NCBI GenBank assembly: GCA_025464125.1
Contig: JAODLU010000069.1
Location: 1-7,203 of the forward strand
Length of the DNA stretch: 7,203 nt
Source of the DNA: Microbacteriaceae bacterium
Lineage (GTDB): Bacteria > Actinomycetota > Actinomycetes > Actinomycetales > Microbacteriaceae
Reading direction: 5' to 3'
The position numbers and the translations under genes are program-made. The notes beneath the pieces are model-generated. The model saw only the letters and a list, made by a program, of their open reading frames with translations, had not been told where the DNA came from and ran no database searches. Shown here piece by piece: positions 1 through 6,163 of this stretch; position 1 is the first letter of the stretch; each line of letters starts with the position of its first letter.

Positions 1-1
1 C

Positions 2-829
2 CTCGACATCAGGCTCGTCGCTGACGTTGCGCACAAGAACGGCGTGCCGCTCATCGTCGACAACACGATCGCAACCCCGTACCTGATCCGCCCGTTCGAG
101 CACGGCGCCGACATCATCGTGCATTCGGCCACCAAGTTCCTCGGCGGCCACGGAACGGTCATCGGCGGCATCATCGTCGACGGCGGCAAGTTCGAGTGGT
201 CGAAGAACGTCGAGAAGTTCCCTGGCCTGACCGAGCCGGACCCGAGCTACCACGGCGCGAGCTACACGACTGCGGTCGGCGACGGCATCGCGTACATCAT
301 CAAGGCCCGCGTGCAGGGCCTGCGAGACCTTGGGGCCTCCATCGCGCCGGCGAGCGCGTGGCAGCTCATCCAGGGCATCGAAACCCTCTCGCTTCGCATC
401 GAGCGCCACGTAGAGAACGCCCAGGCGGTCGCCGAGTGGCTCGACAGTCACGAAGACGTCGCATCGGTCAACTACTCGGGCCTGCCGTCGAGCCCCTGGT
501 ACGCCAAGGCCAACGAGAACGCGCCAAAGGGTGACGGTGCGGTGCTGTCATTCGAGCTCAAGGGCGGAGTGGACGCCGGTCGCGCACTCGTCGACAGCGT
601 CACGCTCTTCAGCCACCTGGCCAACATCGGCGACGTGCGCAGCCTGATCATCCATCCAGCGTCGACCACCCACTCGCAGCTCACCCCTGAGCAGCAGCTG
701 ACCTCTGGGGTCACCCCTGGTCTCGTGCGTCTCTCAGTGGGCCTCGAGAACATCGACGACATCATCGCCGACCTCGCTGCAGGATTCGCGGCTGCCCGCT
801 CGGTGAGCTCGGCGAACGCGAGCGCATAA
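2..829 (+). CDS. metY: O-acetylhomoserine sulfhydrylase (MetY), 5'-truncated by window edge
   Basis: PLP-dependent enzyme of the Cys/Met-metabolism family. It joins O-acetyl-L-homoserine and sulfide to give homocysteine in the cytoplasm (direct sulfhydrylation). The reading frame is open from position 2; 275 residues are visible, against about 430-440 for the family, so roughly 160 N-terminal residues lie outside the window. The Asp that pairs with the PLP ring nitrogen (IVDNT, codon 59-61) and the Schiff-base Lys in [10 protein letters not shown] (codon 134-136) are both present. The segment after the lysine (DGGKFEW, then PDPSYHG) is the extended insertion typical of MetY rather than of cystathionine gamma-synthase or MetZ. 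The C-terminus has the substrate-carboxylate Arg motif RLSVGLE. A GTG at 44 is internal, not the start, because family sequence continues upstream of it. The stop is TAA. metX follows in the same direction, which supports the pathway call. Some actinobacterial members also accept O-acetylserine. Confidence 0.93.
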   Translation, partial: LDIRLVADVAHKNGVPLIVDNTIATPYLIRPFEHGADIIVHSATKFLGGHGTVIGGIIVDGGKFEWSKNVEKFPGLTEPDPSYHGASYTTAVGDGIAYIIKARVQGLRDLGASIAPASAWQLIQGIETLSLRIERHVENAQAVAEWLDSHEDVASVNYSGLPSSPWYAKANENAPKGDGAVLSFELKGGVDAGRALVDSVTLFSHLANIGDVRSLIIHPASTTHSQLTPEQQLTSGVTPGLVRLSVGLENIDDIIADLAAGFAAARSVSSANASA

Positions 830-838
830 CTGAACTAC

Positions 839-868
839 AGCGGATCGGCCTCTTATGGTCGATCCGCT
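839..868 (+). terminator. 12-bp hairpin downstream of metY
   Basis: Ten nt after the metY stop, AGCGGATCGGCC (839-850) pairs with GGTCGATCCGCT (857-868). This gives a 12-bp stem with one G-U pair and a 6-nt loop (TCTTAT). No T-run follows, so it is not a textbook intrinsic terminator; many high-GC actinobacterial terminators also lack one. It could terminate metY, or process or stabilise a metY-metX transcript. The stem is seen directly; the function is inferred. Confidence 0.6.
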
Positions 869-925
869 GGTTCCGCCGGTAACAATGTCCCGGGTGGTTC
901 GCCGGTCGGCAATACTTGCCTAGAC

Positions 926-2134
926 ATGGATTGGCAGACACCCGAGGACACAGTTCCCTCCAGCTTCGTTACTGAGGCGAATTCCCGGGCGCTCGCGGGC
1001 AAGCCTGCTGCCACCGGCGCGTGGCGTGAGGGCGATCATCCTGGCGACCGCAAGTTCGTCTCCATCGGGGCCAGGCAACTCGAGCGGGGCGGTTTCCTGC
1101 CGTCGGCGCGCATCGCCTACGAGACGTGGGGCGAGCTGAATGCCGATGGCAGCAACGCGGTGCTCGTGCTTCACGCTCTCACCGGTGACAGCCATGTGAT
1201 CGGCATGCCCGGGCCGGGGCATCCGACAGCCGGGTGGTGGTCGGGTATCGTCGGGCCGGGCAAATACATCGACACCGACACATGGTTCGTCGTCGCTCCA
1301 AACATGCTCGGAGGCTGCCAGGGCAGCACAGGGCCAGCGTCATTCTCGCCTGGCGGTCGCGAGTGGGGTGCCAGATTCCCGTACCTCACGATCCGGGACC
1401 AGGTGGATGCCCAGCTCGCGCTAACCGACGCCCTCGGCATCGACCGCTGGGCCGCCATCATCGGCGGCTCCATGGGCGGAATGCAGTCGCTCGAGTGGGC
1501 GATCATGTATCCGGACAGGCTCGACCGCGTCGCGGTGATCGCGGCGCCCTCGTTCAGCAGCGCGGACCAGATCGCGTTGAATTCGGTGCAGATCGAGGCG
1601 ATCCACATGGATCCGCACTTCGCCGACGGCGACTACTACGAGACCGCAGATGGCGAGGGCCCCTACCGCGGTCTCTCCCTGGCGCGTCGCATGGCCCTGC
1701 TCAACTACCGCTCCCCCAGTGAACTCAACGACCGCTTCCAGCGCAGTTCCCAGACAAGCGTGAGCCCGCTCGGCGGTTCAGGCAGGTTCGCGGTCGAAAG
1801 TTATCTCGACTTCCACGGCAACAAGTTCACCCGCCGATTCGATGCGAACAGCTATGTGCTGCTCGCGCAGTCGATGAACTCCCACGACATCGGGCGGGAC
1901 CGTGGCGGGGTGGCAGCAGCGCTCGCACGCATCACCGCGAAGAGTCTCGTGCTCGGAATCGACAGCGATCGGCTGTTCCCTGTTGCTGACCAGGTCGTGA
2001 TTGCAGAACACCTGCCGAGTACGAACATCGACGGCGGCGAAGCCGTGGTGATCCACTCCGATTTCGGTCATGACGGGTTCCTCATCGAAGACGACCTCGT
2101 AGGACCGGAGTTGGCGCGCCTGCTCAACTGTTGA
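926..2134 (+). CDS. metX: Homoserine O-acetyltransferase (MetX)
   Basis: Alpha/beta-hydrolase-fold enzyme that acetylates L-homoserine with acetyl-CoA. It supplies the substrate of the upstream MetY for homocysteine and methionine synthesis. The protein has 402 residues, slightly over the usual 360-390 because of an N-terminal extension before the core starts near residue 45. The nucleophile elbow GGSMGG places catalytic Ser182. The probable triad partners are Asp348 (SDRLFP) and His382 (FGHDGFL), 34 residues apart, as expected for the family. The sequence around the nucleophile and the LNYRS and SYLDF segments are MetX-like. ATG 926 is the only usable start before the core; no in-frame ATG, GTG or TTG lies between it and residue 45. 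No Shine-Dalgarno is visible upstream, so translation may be leaderless or nearly so. Some members of this family use succinyl-CoA. The acetyl assignment rests on MetX (rather than MetA) homology and the MetY neighbour. Confidence 0.95.
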   Translation: MDWQTPEDTVPSSFVTEANSRALAGKPAATGAWREGDHPGDRKFVSIGARQLERGGFLPSARIAYETWGELNADGSNAVLVLHALTGDSHVIGMPGPGHPTAGWWSGIVGPGKYIDTDTWFVVAPNMLGGCQGSTGPASFSPGGREWGARFPYLTIRDQVDAQLALTDALGIDRWAAIIGGSMGGMQSLEWAIMYPDRLDRVAVIAAPSFSSADQIALNSVQIEAIHMDPHFADGDYYETADGEGPYRGLSLARRMALLNYRSPSELNDRFQRSSQTSVSPLGGSGRFAVESYLDFHGNKFTRRFDANSYVLLAQSMNSHDIGRDRGGVAAALARITAKSLVLGIDSDRLFPVADQVVIAEHLPSTNIDGGEAVVIHSDFGHDGFLIEDDLVGPELARLLNC

Positions 2135-2141
2135 CGATTCT

Positions 2142-2170
2142 TTCACTGTGTCGCCACTGGTCACTAAGCT
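2142..2170 (+). promoter_or_regulatory. Candidate promoter for RR1
   Basis: A -35-like TTCACT (2142-2147, 4 of 6 matches to consensus) is followed after exactly 17 bp by TAAGCT (2165-2170), which fits the actinobacterial TANNNT -10 pattern. The predicted transcription start is near 2177, about 46 nt upstream of the RR1 GTG. It sits just after the metX stop, so RR1 could be transcribed independently of metX. Found by eye; no experimental support. Confidence 0.4.
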
Positions 2171-2191
2171 GACAGACAGAGTGTTCTGTCA
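2170..2191. promoter_or_regulatory. Inverted repeat TGACAGA-N8-TCTGTCA, possible operator
   Basis: A perfect 7-bp inverted repeat: TGACAGA (2170-2176) and TCTGTCA (2185-2191) separated by 8 nt. GACAGA also occurs a second time, overlapping at 2175-2180, so the right half could pair with either copy. It begins at the last base of the candidate -10 and covers the predicted start site, a position typical of repressor or autoregulatory sites. NarL-type regulators bind such dyads as dimers. Binding by RR1 or RR2 is a guess. Confidence 0.4.
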
Positions 2192-2222
2192 ACCCGCAAG
2201 ACCGGGCGCTCAAGGGGATCCC

Positions 2223-2891
2223 GTGAGTCTTGAAAATGCCCGACGCAGCTCGAATCCGATTCGAGTGGCGCTCGTCGACGACCACCGCCTGGTGACGGAT
2301 GGGCTGTTGGCGCACCTGGCGGGCCGCAGGCACGGCATCGACGTGTCGTTCACTGCCACCAGCTGGCACGCAATGCTCGCGCACGAGCAGTTTCCCGTCG
2401 ATGTTGTGGTGATCGACCTGCACCTCGCAGACAACATCCCCATCGCAACCAAGGTGAGGGCGCTCAACGCTGCTGGCGCCCGCACTGTGGTGATCAGCCG
2501 GCATGCCGACGCCGCTTCCATTCACGGCGCGATCCGGGCGGGGGCACTCGCTTTCGTACCCAAAACCGAGGCGGTGGAAGAATTGATCCTCGCGATACGG
2601 TCAGCGGCGGCAGGTGAGATCTATCGCAATTCCCCGGTTGAGCAGATGCTCGATCGTGCCGAGACAGTTGCAGACCCCGGCCTCGGAAGCCAGGAACTCC
2701 GCGCACTCGTGCTGTACGCCTCCGGCCGCTCGATCCGCGAAGTCGCCACCGAGATGGCGACAACCGACGAGACCGTGAAGTCCTACATCAAGCGCGGCCG
2801 ACGCAAGTACCGGCAGGTCGGAATCGACCTCGGCACGAAGGTGCTGCTGCGGCGTCACGGCGTGCGAGAAGGCTGGGTAGCGGCGGAGTAA
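2223..2891 (+). CDS. RR1: NarL/LuxR-family response regulator
   Basis: Two-component transcription factor of 222 residues with an N-terminal receiver (about 13-130) and a C-terminal LuxR-type helix-turn-helix (about 154-210). Receiver residues are the acidic pair Asp19-Asp20, phospho-acceptor Asp65, Ser92 in the Thr/Ser switch position, and Lys114. The HTH contains the recognition stretch DETVKSYIKRGRRKYR (182-197), with Tyr188 where most LuxR/NarL domains have His. After Asp65 the protein reads LHLADNIPI, replacing the usual xxMPxxxG loop; RR2 shares this. I chose GTG 2223 because AAGGGG (2212-2217) lies 5 nt upstream. An in-frame GTG at 2148 would add 25 residues but would put the candidate promoter and inverted repeat inside the gene and has no ribosome site. 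The gene lies 98 nt upstream of HK1 and is a paralogue of RR2. Target genes are unknown; partnership with HK1/HK2 is inferred from adjacency. Confidence 0.9.
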   Translation: MSLENARRSSNPIRVALVDDHRLVTDGLLAHLAGRRHGIDVSFTATSWHAMLAHEQFPVDVVVIDLHLADNIPIATKVRALNAAGARTVVISRHADAASIHGAIRAGALAFVPKTEAVEELILAIRSAAAGEIYRNSPVEQMLDRAETVADPGLGSQELRALVLYASGRSIREVATEMATTDETVKSYIKRGRRKYRQVGIDLGTKVLLRRHGVREGWVAAE

Positions 2892-2898
2892 TTCCGCC
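2882..2898 (+). repeat. Small hairpin over the RR1 stop codon
   Basis: GGCGGA (2882-2887) and TCCGCC (2893-2898) form a perfect 6-bp stem with a 5-nt loop that contains the TAA stop. No T-run follows. It may be a weak transcription pause or a 3'-end stabiliser; chance is also possible given the GC content. Confidence 0.35.
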
Positions 2899-2934
2899 AT
2901 ACCGGTCACGCAAGTGGGGGGCTCAGCCGAGGGA

Positions 2935-2967
2935 AACGTGCGGCCGCGACACGCCGCACTGCACGTT
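2935..2967 (+). repeat. Two mutually exclusive hairpins in the RR1-HK1 gap
   Basis: Hairpin B: 2935-2943 pairs with 2959-2967, 9 bp including one G-U, of which AACGTGC/GCACGTT is a perfect 7-bp core. Hairpin A: GTGCGGC (2938-2944) pairs with GCCGCAC (2953-2959), 7 bp with an 8-nt loop. They use the same bases and cannot coexist. Downstream are GGGCGTACCC and a T5 run (2983-2987) before HK1. This layout could support attenuation or protein-dependent switching. It could also be a nested DNA dyad bound by a regulator. Pairings are seen directly; function is inference. Confidence 0.4.
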
Positions 2968-2989
2968 GGAGGGCGTACCCCCTTTTTAG

Positions 2990-3018
2990 GTGACAGCGTG
3001 TGTGAGCATTGCTAACGT
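2990..3018 (+). promoter_or_regulatory. Candidate extended -10 promoter at the HK1 start
   Basis: GTGACA (2990-2995, 5 of 6 matches to TTGACA) is followed after 17 bp by TAACGT (3013-3018), a TANNNT -10 preceded by TGC, i.e. an extended -10. If active, transcription would start near 3025 and the only early in-frame start left for HK1 is TTG 3050. The same bases can instead be read as a Shine-Dalgarno (AGGTGA, 2988-2993) for GTG 3002. The two readings conflict and the sequence alone does not settle it. Confidence 0.35.
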
Positions 3019-4180
3019 GGAACTCATCGCCAAAGAGCGCGATCGTCTTTTGCAGCGCTCTGCCCGCGTCATTGGACTCGGGTCAACTGCGATCACGCTG
3101 GTCTGTTTCTGCGTGCCGGGCGTGCTGCACTGGACCACCCTGCTCGCCGTACTGCCGCTGCTTGCGGTCGTGGCGTTCAGCCACGTCCGGCTCGGCATCA
3201 ACCAGAGCCTGGCCTGGGTTCTGCTCGGTCTTGCTGCAGGAATCGGCATCCTCATCGTCGTGCAGTTGCCATTCGGCCAGGCGCCGGCTGTCGGGCTGTC
3301 CACGGCGGTGATACCCCTGGCCGCAGGCGCGATGGCGGCGTTCGGCATCGTGCTCGTCACGAGCATGCGGCGCATCGCCATACTCGTGATCGGGTTCCTC
3401 GCAACGGTGACGATGACGGAGCTGGCAGTGCGGGCTACAACCGTGCTGTCTGCTGGCGCAGCTTCAGTCGCTCTCGGCTGGCTGCTGGCCGCCATCTTCG
3501 GCTACTGGCTTTCGGCGAGCATCCCCCGCGCAGCCCGCCGCATCTACAGCATCGGCAGGGCGCACCGCGCCGAGCGACTCGCCAGCGAGACCGAGGCACA
3601 GCGGCGACAGGGCGCGCGGCTGCTGCACGATACCGTTCTCGCGACACTCACCCTGCTTGCGCACTCCGGTGTCGGGGTTGCGCCATCCGCCCTTCAACTG
3701 CAGGCACGGGACGACGCACGCCTACTGCGCCAGCTTCGTCTCGGAGCCACTCCCGCGCCGCAGTCCTCGGGCACGTACAACCTGGAACCTGTTGAGGAGA
3801 CCGCGCTCGGCACCACTCTCGAATCGGTCAAGCAGAGGTTTGGCCGCATGGGGCTCGAGGTGAGCTGGCATGGCACAGGCCAGGTGCTGTTGCCGAGCAA
3901 CGTGCTCGACGCGTTCTTGCTTGCGCTTGCTGAATGCCTCGAGAACGTTCGGCGCCACTCGGGCATGACCGACGCCCACGTCACCATCACCGACGATGAG
4001 ACGACAGTGCGGGCGATGGTGACGGATGCCGGGGTCGGCTTCGACCTCAAAGACATCGACGAGGCGCGCCTCGGTTTCAAGGACTCGGTGGTCGGTCGGC
4101 TGAAGGAGGTCGGCGGCAACGCCAGGCTCTTCTCATCCCCCGGAGCTGGCACGACTGTAGTGCTCGAGGTTCCGAAGTGA
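3002..4180 (+). CDS. HK1: six-TM sensor histidine kinase, catalytically intact
   Basis: Inner-membrane sensor kinase of the NarX/DesK-like type (HisKA_3 plus HATPase_c), 392 residues from GTG 3002. Six hydrophobic segments lie at about 23-42, 46-62, 69-89, 98-121, 125-143 and 153-174, with very short loops and no extracellular sensor domain, so the signal is probably sensed in or at the membrane. The dimerisation/phospho-acceptor helix has LLHDTVLATL with His209 (codon 3626-3628). The ATP-binding domain has an N-box (Glu311, Asn315, His319), a D-box DAGVGFD (Asp342, Gly344, Gly346), a reduced first G-box (RLGF, Gly358) and a C-terminal GAGT (381-384). Start choice: GTG 3002 has AGGTGA 8 nt upstream. 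GTG 2990, GTG 3017 and TTG 3050 are in-frame alternatives that change only the cytoplasmic N-terminus. The stop overlaps the HK2 start by 4 nt, implying translational coupling. RR1 and/or RR2 are the likely phosphotransfer partners. Confidence 0.88.
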   Translation: MSIANVELIAKERDRLLQRSARVIGLGSTAITLVCFCVPGVLHWTTLLAVLPLLAVVAFSHVRLGINQSLAWVLLGLAAGIGILIVVQLPFGQAPAVGLSTAVIPLAAGAMAAFGIVLVTSMRRIAILVIGFLATVTMTELAVRATTVLSAGAASVALGWLLAAIFGYWLSASIPRAARRIYSIGRAHRAERLASETEAQRRQGARLLHDTVLATLTLLAHSGVGVAPSALQLQARDDARLLRQLRLGATPAPQSSGTYNLEPVEETALGTTLESVKQRFGRMGLEVSWHGTGQVLLPSNVLDAFLLALAECLENVRRHSGMTDAHVTITDDETTVRAMVTDAGVGFDLKDIDEARLGFKDSVVGRLKEVGGNARLFSSPGAGTTVVLEVPK

Positions 4181-5430
4181 CCGACTTCGAAAGGCCGGAC
4201 GAGAGCACGCTCGGCGCAATCCTCGGCCGCCGCAACCGTGCTGGCGTGCCTGCAGGATCAACTGCGGGCCGCGCGATGCGCCAGGCCAGCGCTCGCGGCG
4301 CAAGCCTCGGCACGGGCTACCTCGGGGTGGGGGGCAGCATCCTCGCGGCCATCCAGGGCGTCTATGGCATCGCCCTGTTCCTCTGGCACCTGCCGGACTA
4401 CCCCAATCCGGTTTTCGCAGCAGCGGCCTGGTTGCTTTACGCGCTCGCCATGCTCGGCGTCGGAGTCGCGATCTCGACCAGGGGTGAGCGCATGCCCGAC
4501 TGGATGTTCGCGCTCTTCCTGTTCGCGCTGGCCGGAGTCGTCACGCTCGACTTCGTTGCCATCTGGCCGCTGCACAATGTCGGCCAGTTTGCTACTGCGT
4601 CCATTTCCACAGGCTTTGGACTCCTGGTCGCCCTCACCCTGAGACGAGCACGCGAGATCTTCGGCGCGGCAGTGCTGCTCGGTCTAGCGATGCTCGCCGC
4701 CATCCTGCTCACAACACCGCTCACTGCTGAACACATCCCGGCACAGGTGGTGGCGTTGGCCCTGGTTGTCGCGCCGTCCATGTTCGGCCTGTACGTAATT
4801 CGTCACTTCCGTCGCATCGTGCAACTCGAGCTCGACCGGGTGCTGGTGCAGAGCACTGTGTCTGCTCCCCGGTTCGCGGTGGGCATGCTGGCCTCGGAAG
4901 AGCTCGCGCGGCTCGACCTGGCCGCAGAGGAACTGCTTGACTCTGTCGCCACCGGCCGCATCAAACTGCCACTCTCTCCGAAGATCGCGTCTACCGCGGC
5001 ATCCCTCGCAACCGAGCTCCGACTGCACCTGATCGAGGGCAGGCGCGAGACCTGGCTGTACCACGCGATCACGGAATCCGAGCAGCTGGGCAAATCGGTC
5101 AGCCTCATTGACCGTGGCAGCCTGGCCGGCCTGCTCGGCCCGCAGCAGCGTGACGGGCTGCTCGCCGCAGTGTGGCTGCTTGTGAGCGACAAGAGCAAGG
5201 CGACTGCCACAGCGATCGTCACGCTCGGGCCGGTCAGCTCGCCGCCTGACCCCGGTTCCCGCACGATTACCGTGCCGATTGTCATCACCACGACAGCCGT
5301 TGCCCGCAACAGGGTCGACCCCGCGACCTGGGATGCCATTGGCAAGGTTGGCAGGTTCATCGATTCCACCCAGAACTCGAGCCTGCGTGTCGAGATCGAC
5401 TGCGTGGTCGCAAACCCCGCCGACCAATAG
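4177..5430 (+). CDS. HK2: six-TM kinase-like protein lacking catalytic motifs (pseudokinase)
   Basis: Membrane protein of 417 residues with the same plan as HK1: a hydrophilic N-terminus (1-48), six hydrophobic segments (about 50-72, 79-99, 109-129, 138-154, 162-180, 189-208) and a cytoplasmic region of about 210 residues. An annotation pipeline might call it a sensor kinase, but key residues are absent. Where HK1 has the His-Asp phospho-acceptor helix, HK2 reads ARLDLAAEELLDSVATG (244-260) with no His. Where HK1 has the N-box, HK2 reads LLAAVWLLVSDKSKAT (328-343) with no Asn. The D-box position reads ITTTAVA (370-376), and no glycine box is present near 392-408. Start GTG 4177 overlaps the HK1 stop (GTGA), with GAGG (4166-4169) 7 nt upstream. 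The alignment to HK1 was done by eye and is clearest around the N-box. It probably acts as a regulatory or sensing partner of HK1; that role is inferred. A distinct, unrelated cytoplasmic domain cannot be excluded. Confidence 0.8.
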   Translation: MTDFERPDESTLGAILGRRNRAGVPAGSTAGRAMRQASARGASLGTGYLGVGGSILAAIQGVYGIALFLWHLPDYPNPVFAAAAWLLYALAMLGVGVAISTRGERMPDWMFALFLFALAGVVTLDFVAIWPLHNVGQFATASISTGFGLLVALTLRRAREIFGAAVLLGLAMLAAILLTTPLTAEHIPAQVVALALVVAPSMFGLYVIRHFRRIVQLELDRVLVQSTVSAPRFAVGMLASEELARLDLAAEELLDSVATGRIKLPLSPKIASTAASLATELRLHLIEGRRETWLYHAITESEQLGKSVSLIDRGSLAGLLGPQQRDGLLAAVWLLVSDKSKATATAIVTLGPVSSPPDPGSRTITVPIVITTTAVARNRVDPATWDAIGKVGRFIDSTQNSSLRVEIDCVVANPADQ

Positions 5431-5467
5431 CATTTCCCTCAACGAGTGACGAAGAACAGGACGCCCA

Positions 5468-6139
5468 GTGCCACCAGCAGATGACCCGATCCGCCTCGCG
5501 ATAGTCGACGACCACAAGATGCTTCTCGGCGCGCTGACCGAGTGGATCAGGAACGCCGCAACCGACATCTCGATGGTCGCAGCGGTGTCCACCTGGCCTG
5601 TACTGCTGACCAGCCCGGAGTTCCCCGTCGACGTCGTGCTGCTCGATGTCGACCTCAAAGACAATATCCCGATCTCGCTCAAGATTTCGACTCTCAAGAC
5701 CACCGGTGTGAAGACCGTGCTGATGAGCACGTATTCGGAGCCCAACGTCGTTCGTGAGGCCCTCGGCGCCGGCGCCCTCGGCTACCTCGTCAAGAGCGAG
5801 GAGGCCGACATGATCGTCGAAGCCATCCGCGCGGCAGCTCGGGGCGAGTCATACATTTCAGCCGAACTCGACCTGGCCCTGAACGCCAGCGATGTCGGCG
5901 GCGCACCCAAACTGAGCGCGCAGGAGCGCAGGGTCATGGCGCTCTATGGCGGCGGCGAGCCGGTCAAGGCAGTGGCCTTCCAGCTCGGCATCTCAGAAGA
6001 AACCGCCAAGTCATACCTGAAGCGCATCCGCGAGAAGTACCGCGTCGCCGGAATCGATGTCGGCACCAAGGTGGCGCTTCGCAAGCGCGCGATCTCCGAC
6101 GGAATCCTGATCTCGACCGACGGTCCGGTTAACTTCTAG
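5468..6139 (+). CDS. RR2: NarL/LuxR-family response regulator
   Basis: Two-component transcription factor, 223 residues, 37 nt after HK2 and probably in the same transcript. Receiver domain about 8-125: acidic pair Asp14-Asp15, phospho-acceptor Asp60, Ser87 at the switch position, Lys109. LuxR-type HTH about 148-206 with the recognition stretch EETAKSYLKRIREKYR (177-192), followed by a GIDVGTKVALRK segment. It is a paralogue of RR1: over the stretch RR2 178-206 / RR1 183-211 I count 20 of 29 identical positions, and both have a DNIPI loop four residues after the phospho-Asp. The receivers diverge more than the DNA-binding ends, suggesting shared target sites but different input. GTG 5468 is supported by AGGA (5458-5461), 6 nt upstream. 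The TAG stop lies 24 nt from the convergent transporter's stop. Target genes cannot be deduced from this window. Confidence 0.92.
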   Translation: MPPADDPIRLAIVDDHKMLLGALTEWIRNAATDISMVAAVSTWPVLLTSPEFPVDVVLLDVDLKDNIPISLKISTLKTTGVKTVLMSTYSEPNVVREALGAGALGYLVKSEEADMIVEAIRAAARGESYISAELDLALNASDVGGAPKLSAQERRVMALYGGGEPVKAVAFQLGISEETAKSYLKRIREKYRVAGIDVGTKVALRKRAISDGILISTDGPVNF

Positions 6140-6160
6140 CCGGTGCAGTGTGGCCGGCCA
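6139..6160. terminator. Possible bidirectional terminator between RR2 and the MFS gene
   Basis: The 24-nt gap between the convergent stop codons contains GCCGG (6139-6143) pairing with CCGGC (6154-6158) across a 10-nt loop. It also holds the perfect 10-bp palindrome TGGCCGGCCA (6151-6160). Convergent genes need termination here, but the stem is short and has no T-run, so the call is weak. Confidence 0.3.
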
Positions 6161-6163
6161 GGC

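Noticed and set aside
830..925. SAM or other methionine riboswitch upstream of metX
   Set aside because: The gap is only 96 nt and shows one simple hairpin; no multi-helix conserved core was recognisable.
2131..2136. TTGACG as the -35 for RR1
   Set aside because: Nothing resembling a -10 lies 16-18 bp downstream (CCACTG at 17 bp); TTCACT at 2142 has the better partner.
2148..2222. Upstream GTG 2148 as the RR1 start
   Set aside because: No ribosome site, adds residues absent from receiver domains, and would overlap the candidate promoter and dyad. GTG 2223 has AAGGGG at good spacing.
4684..5745. Long open frame on the minus strand (353 codons) across HK2 and RR2
   Set aside because: Low-complexity, Arg/Gly-rich translation with no recognisable domain, antisense to two well-supported genes; a high-GC shadow frame.
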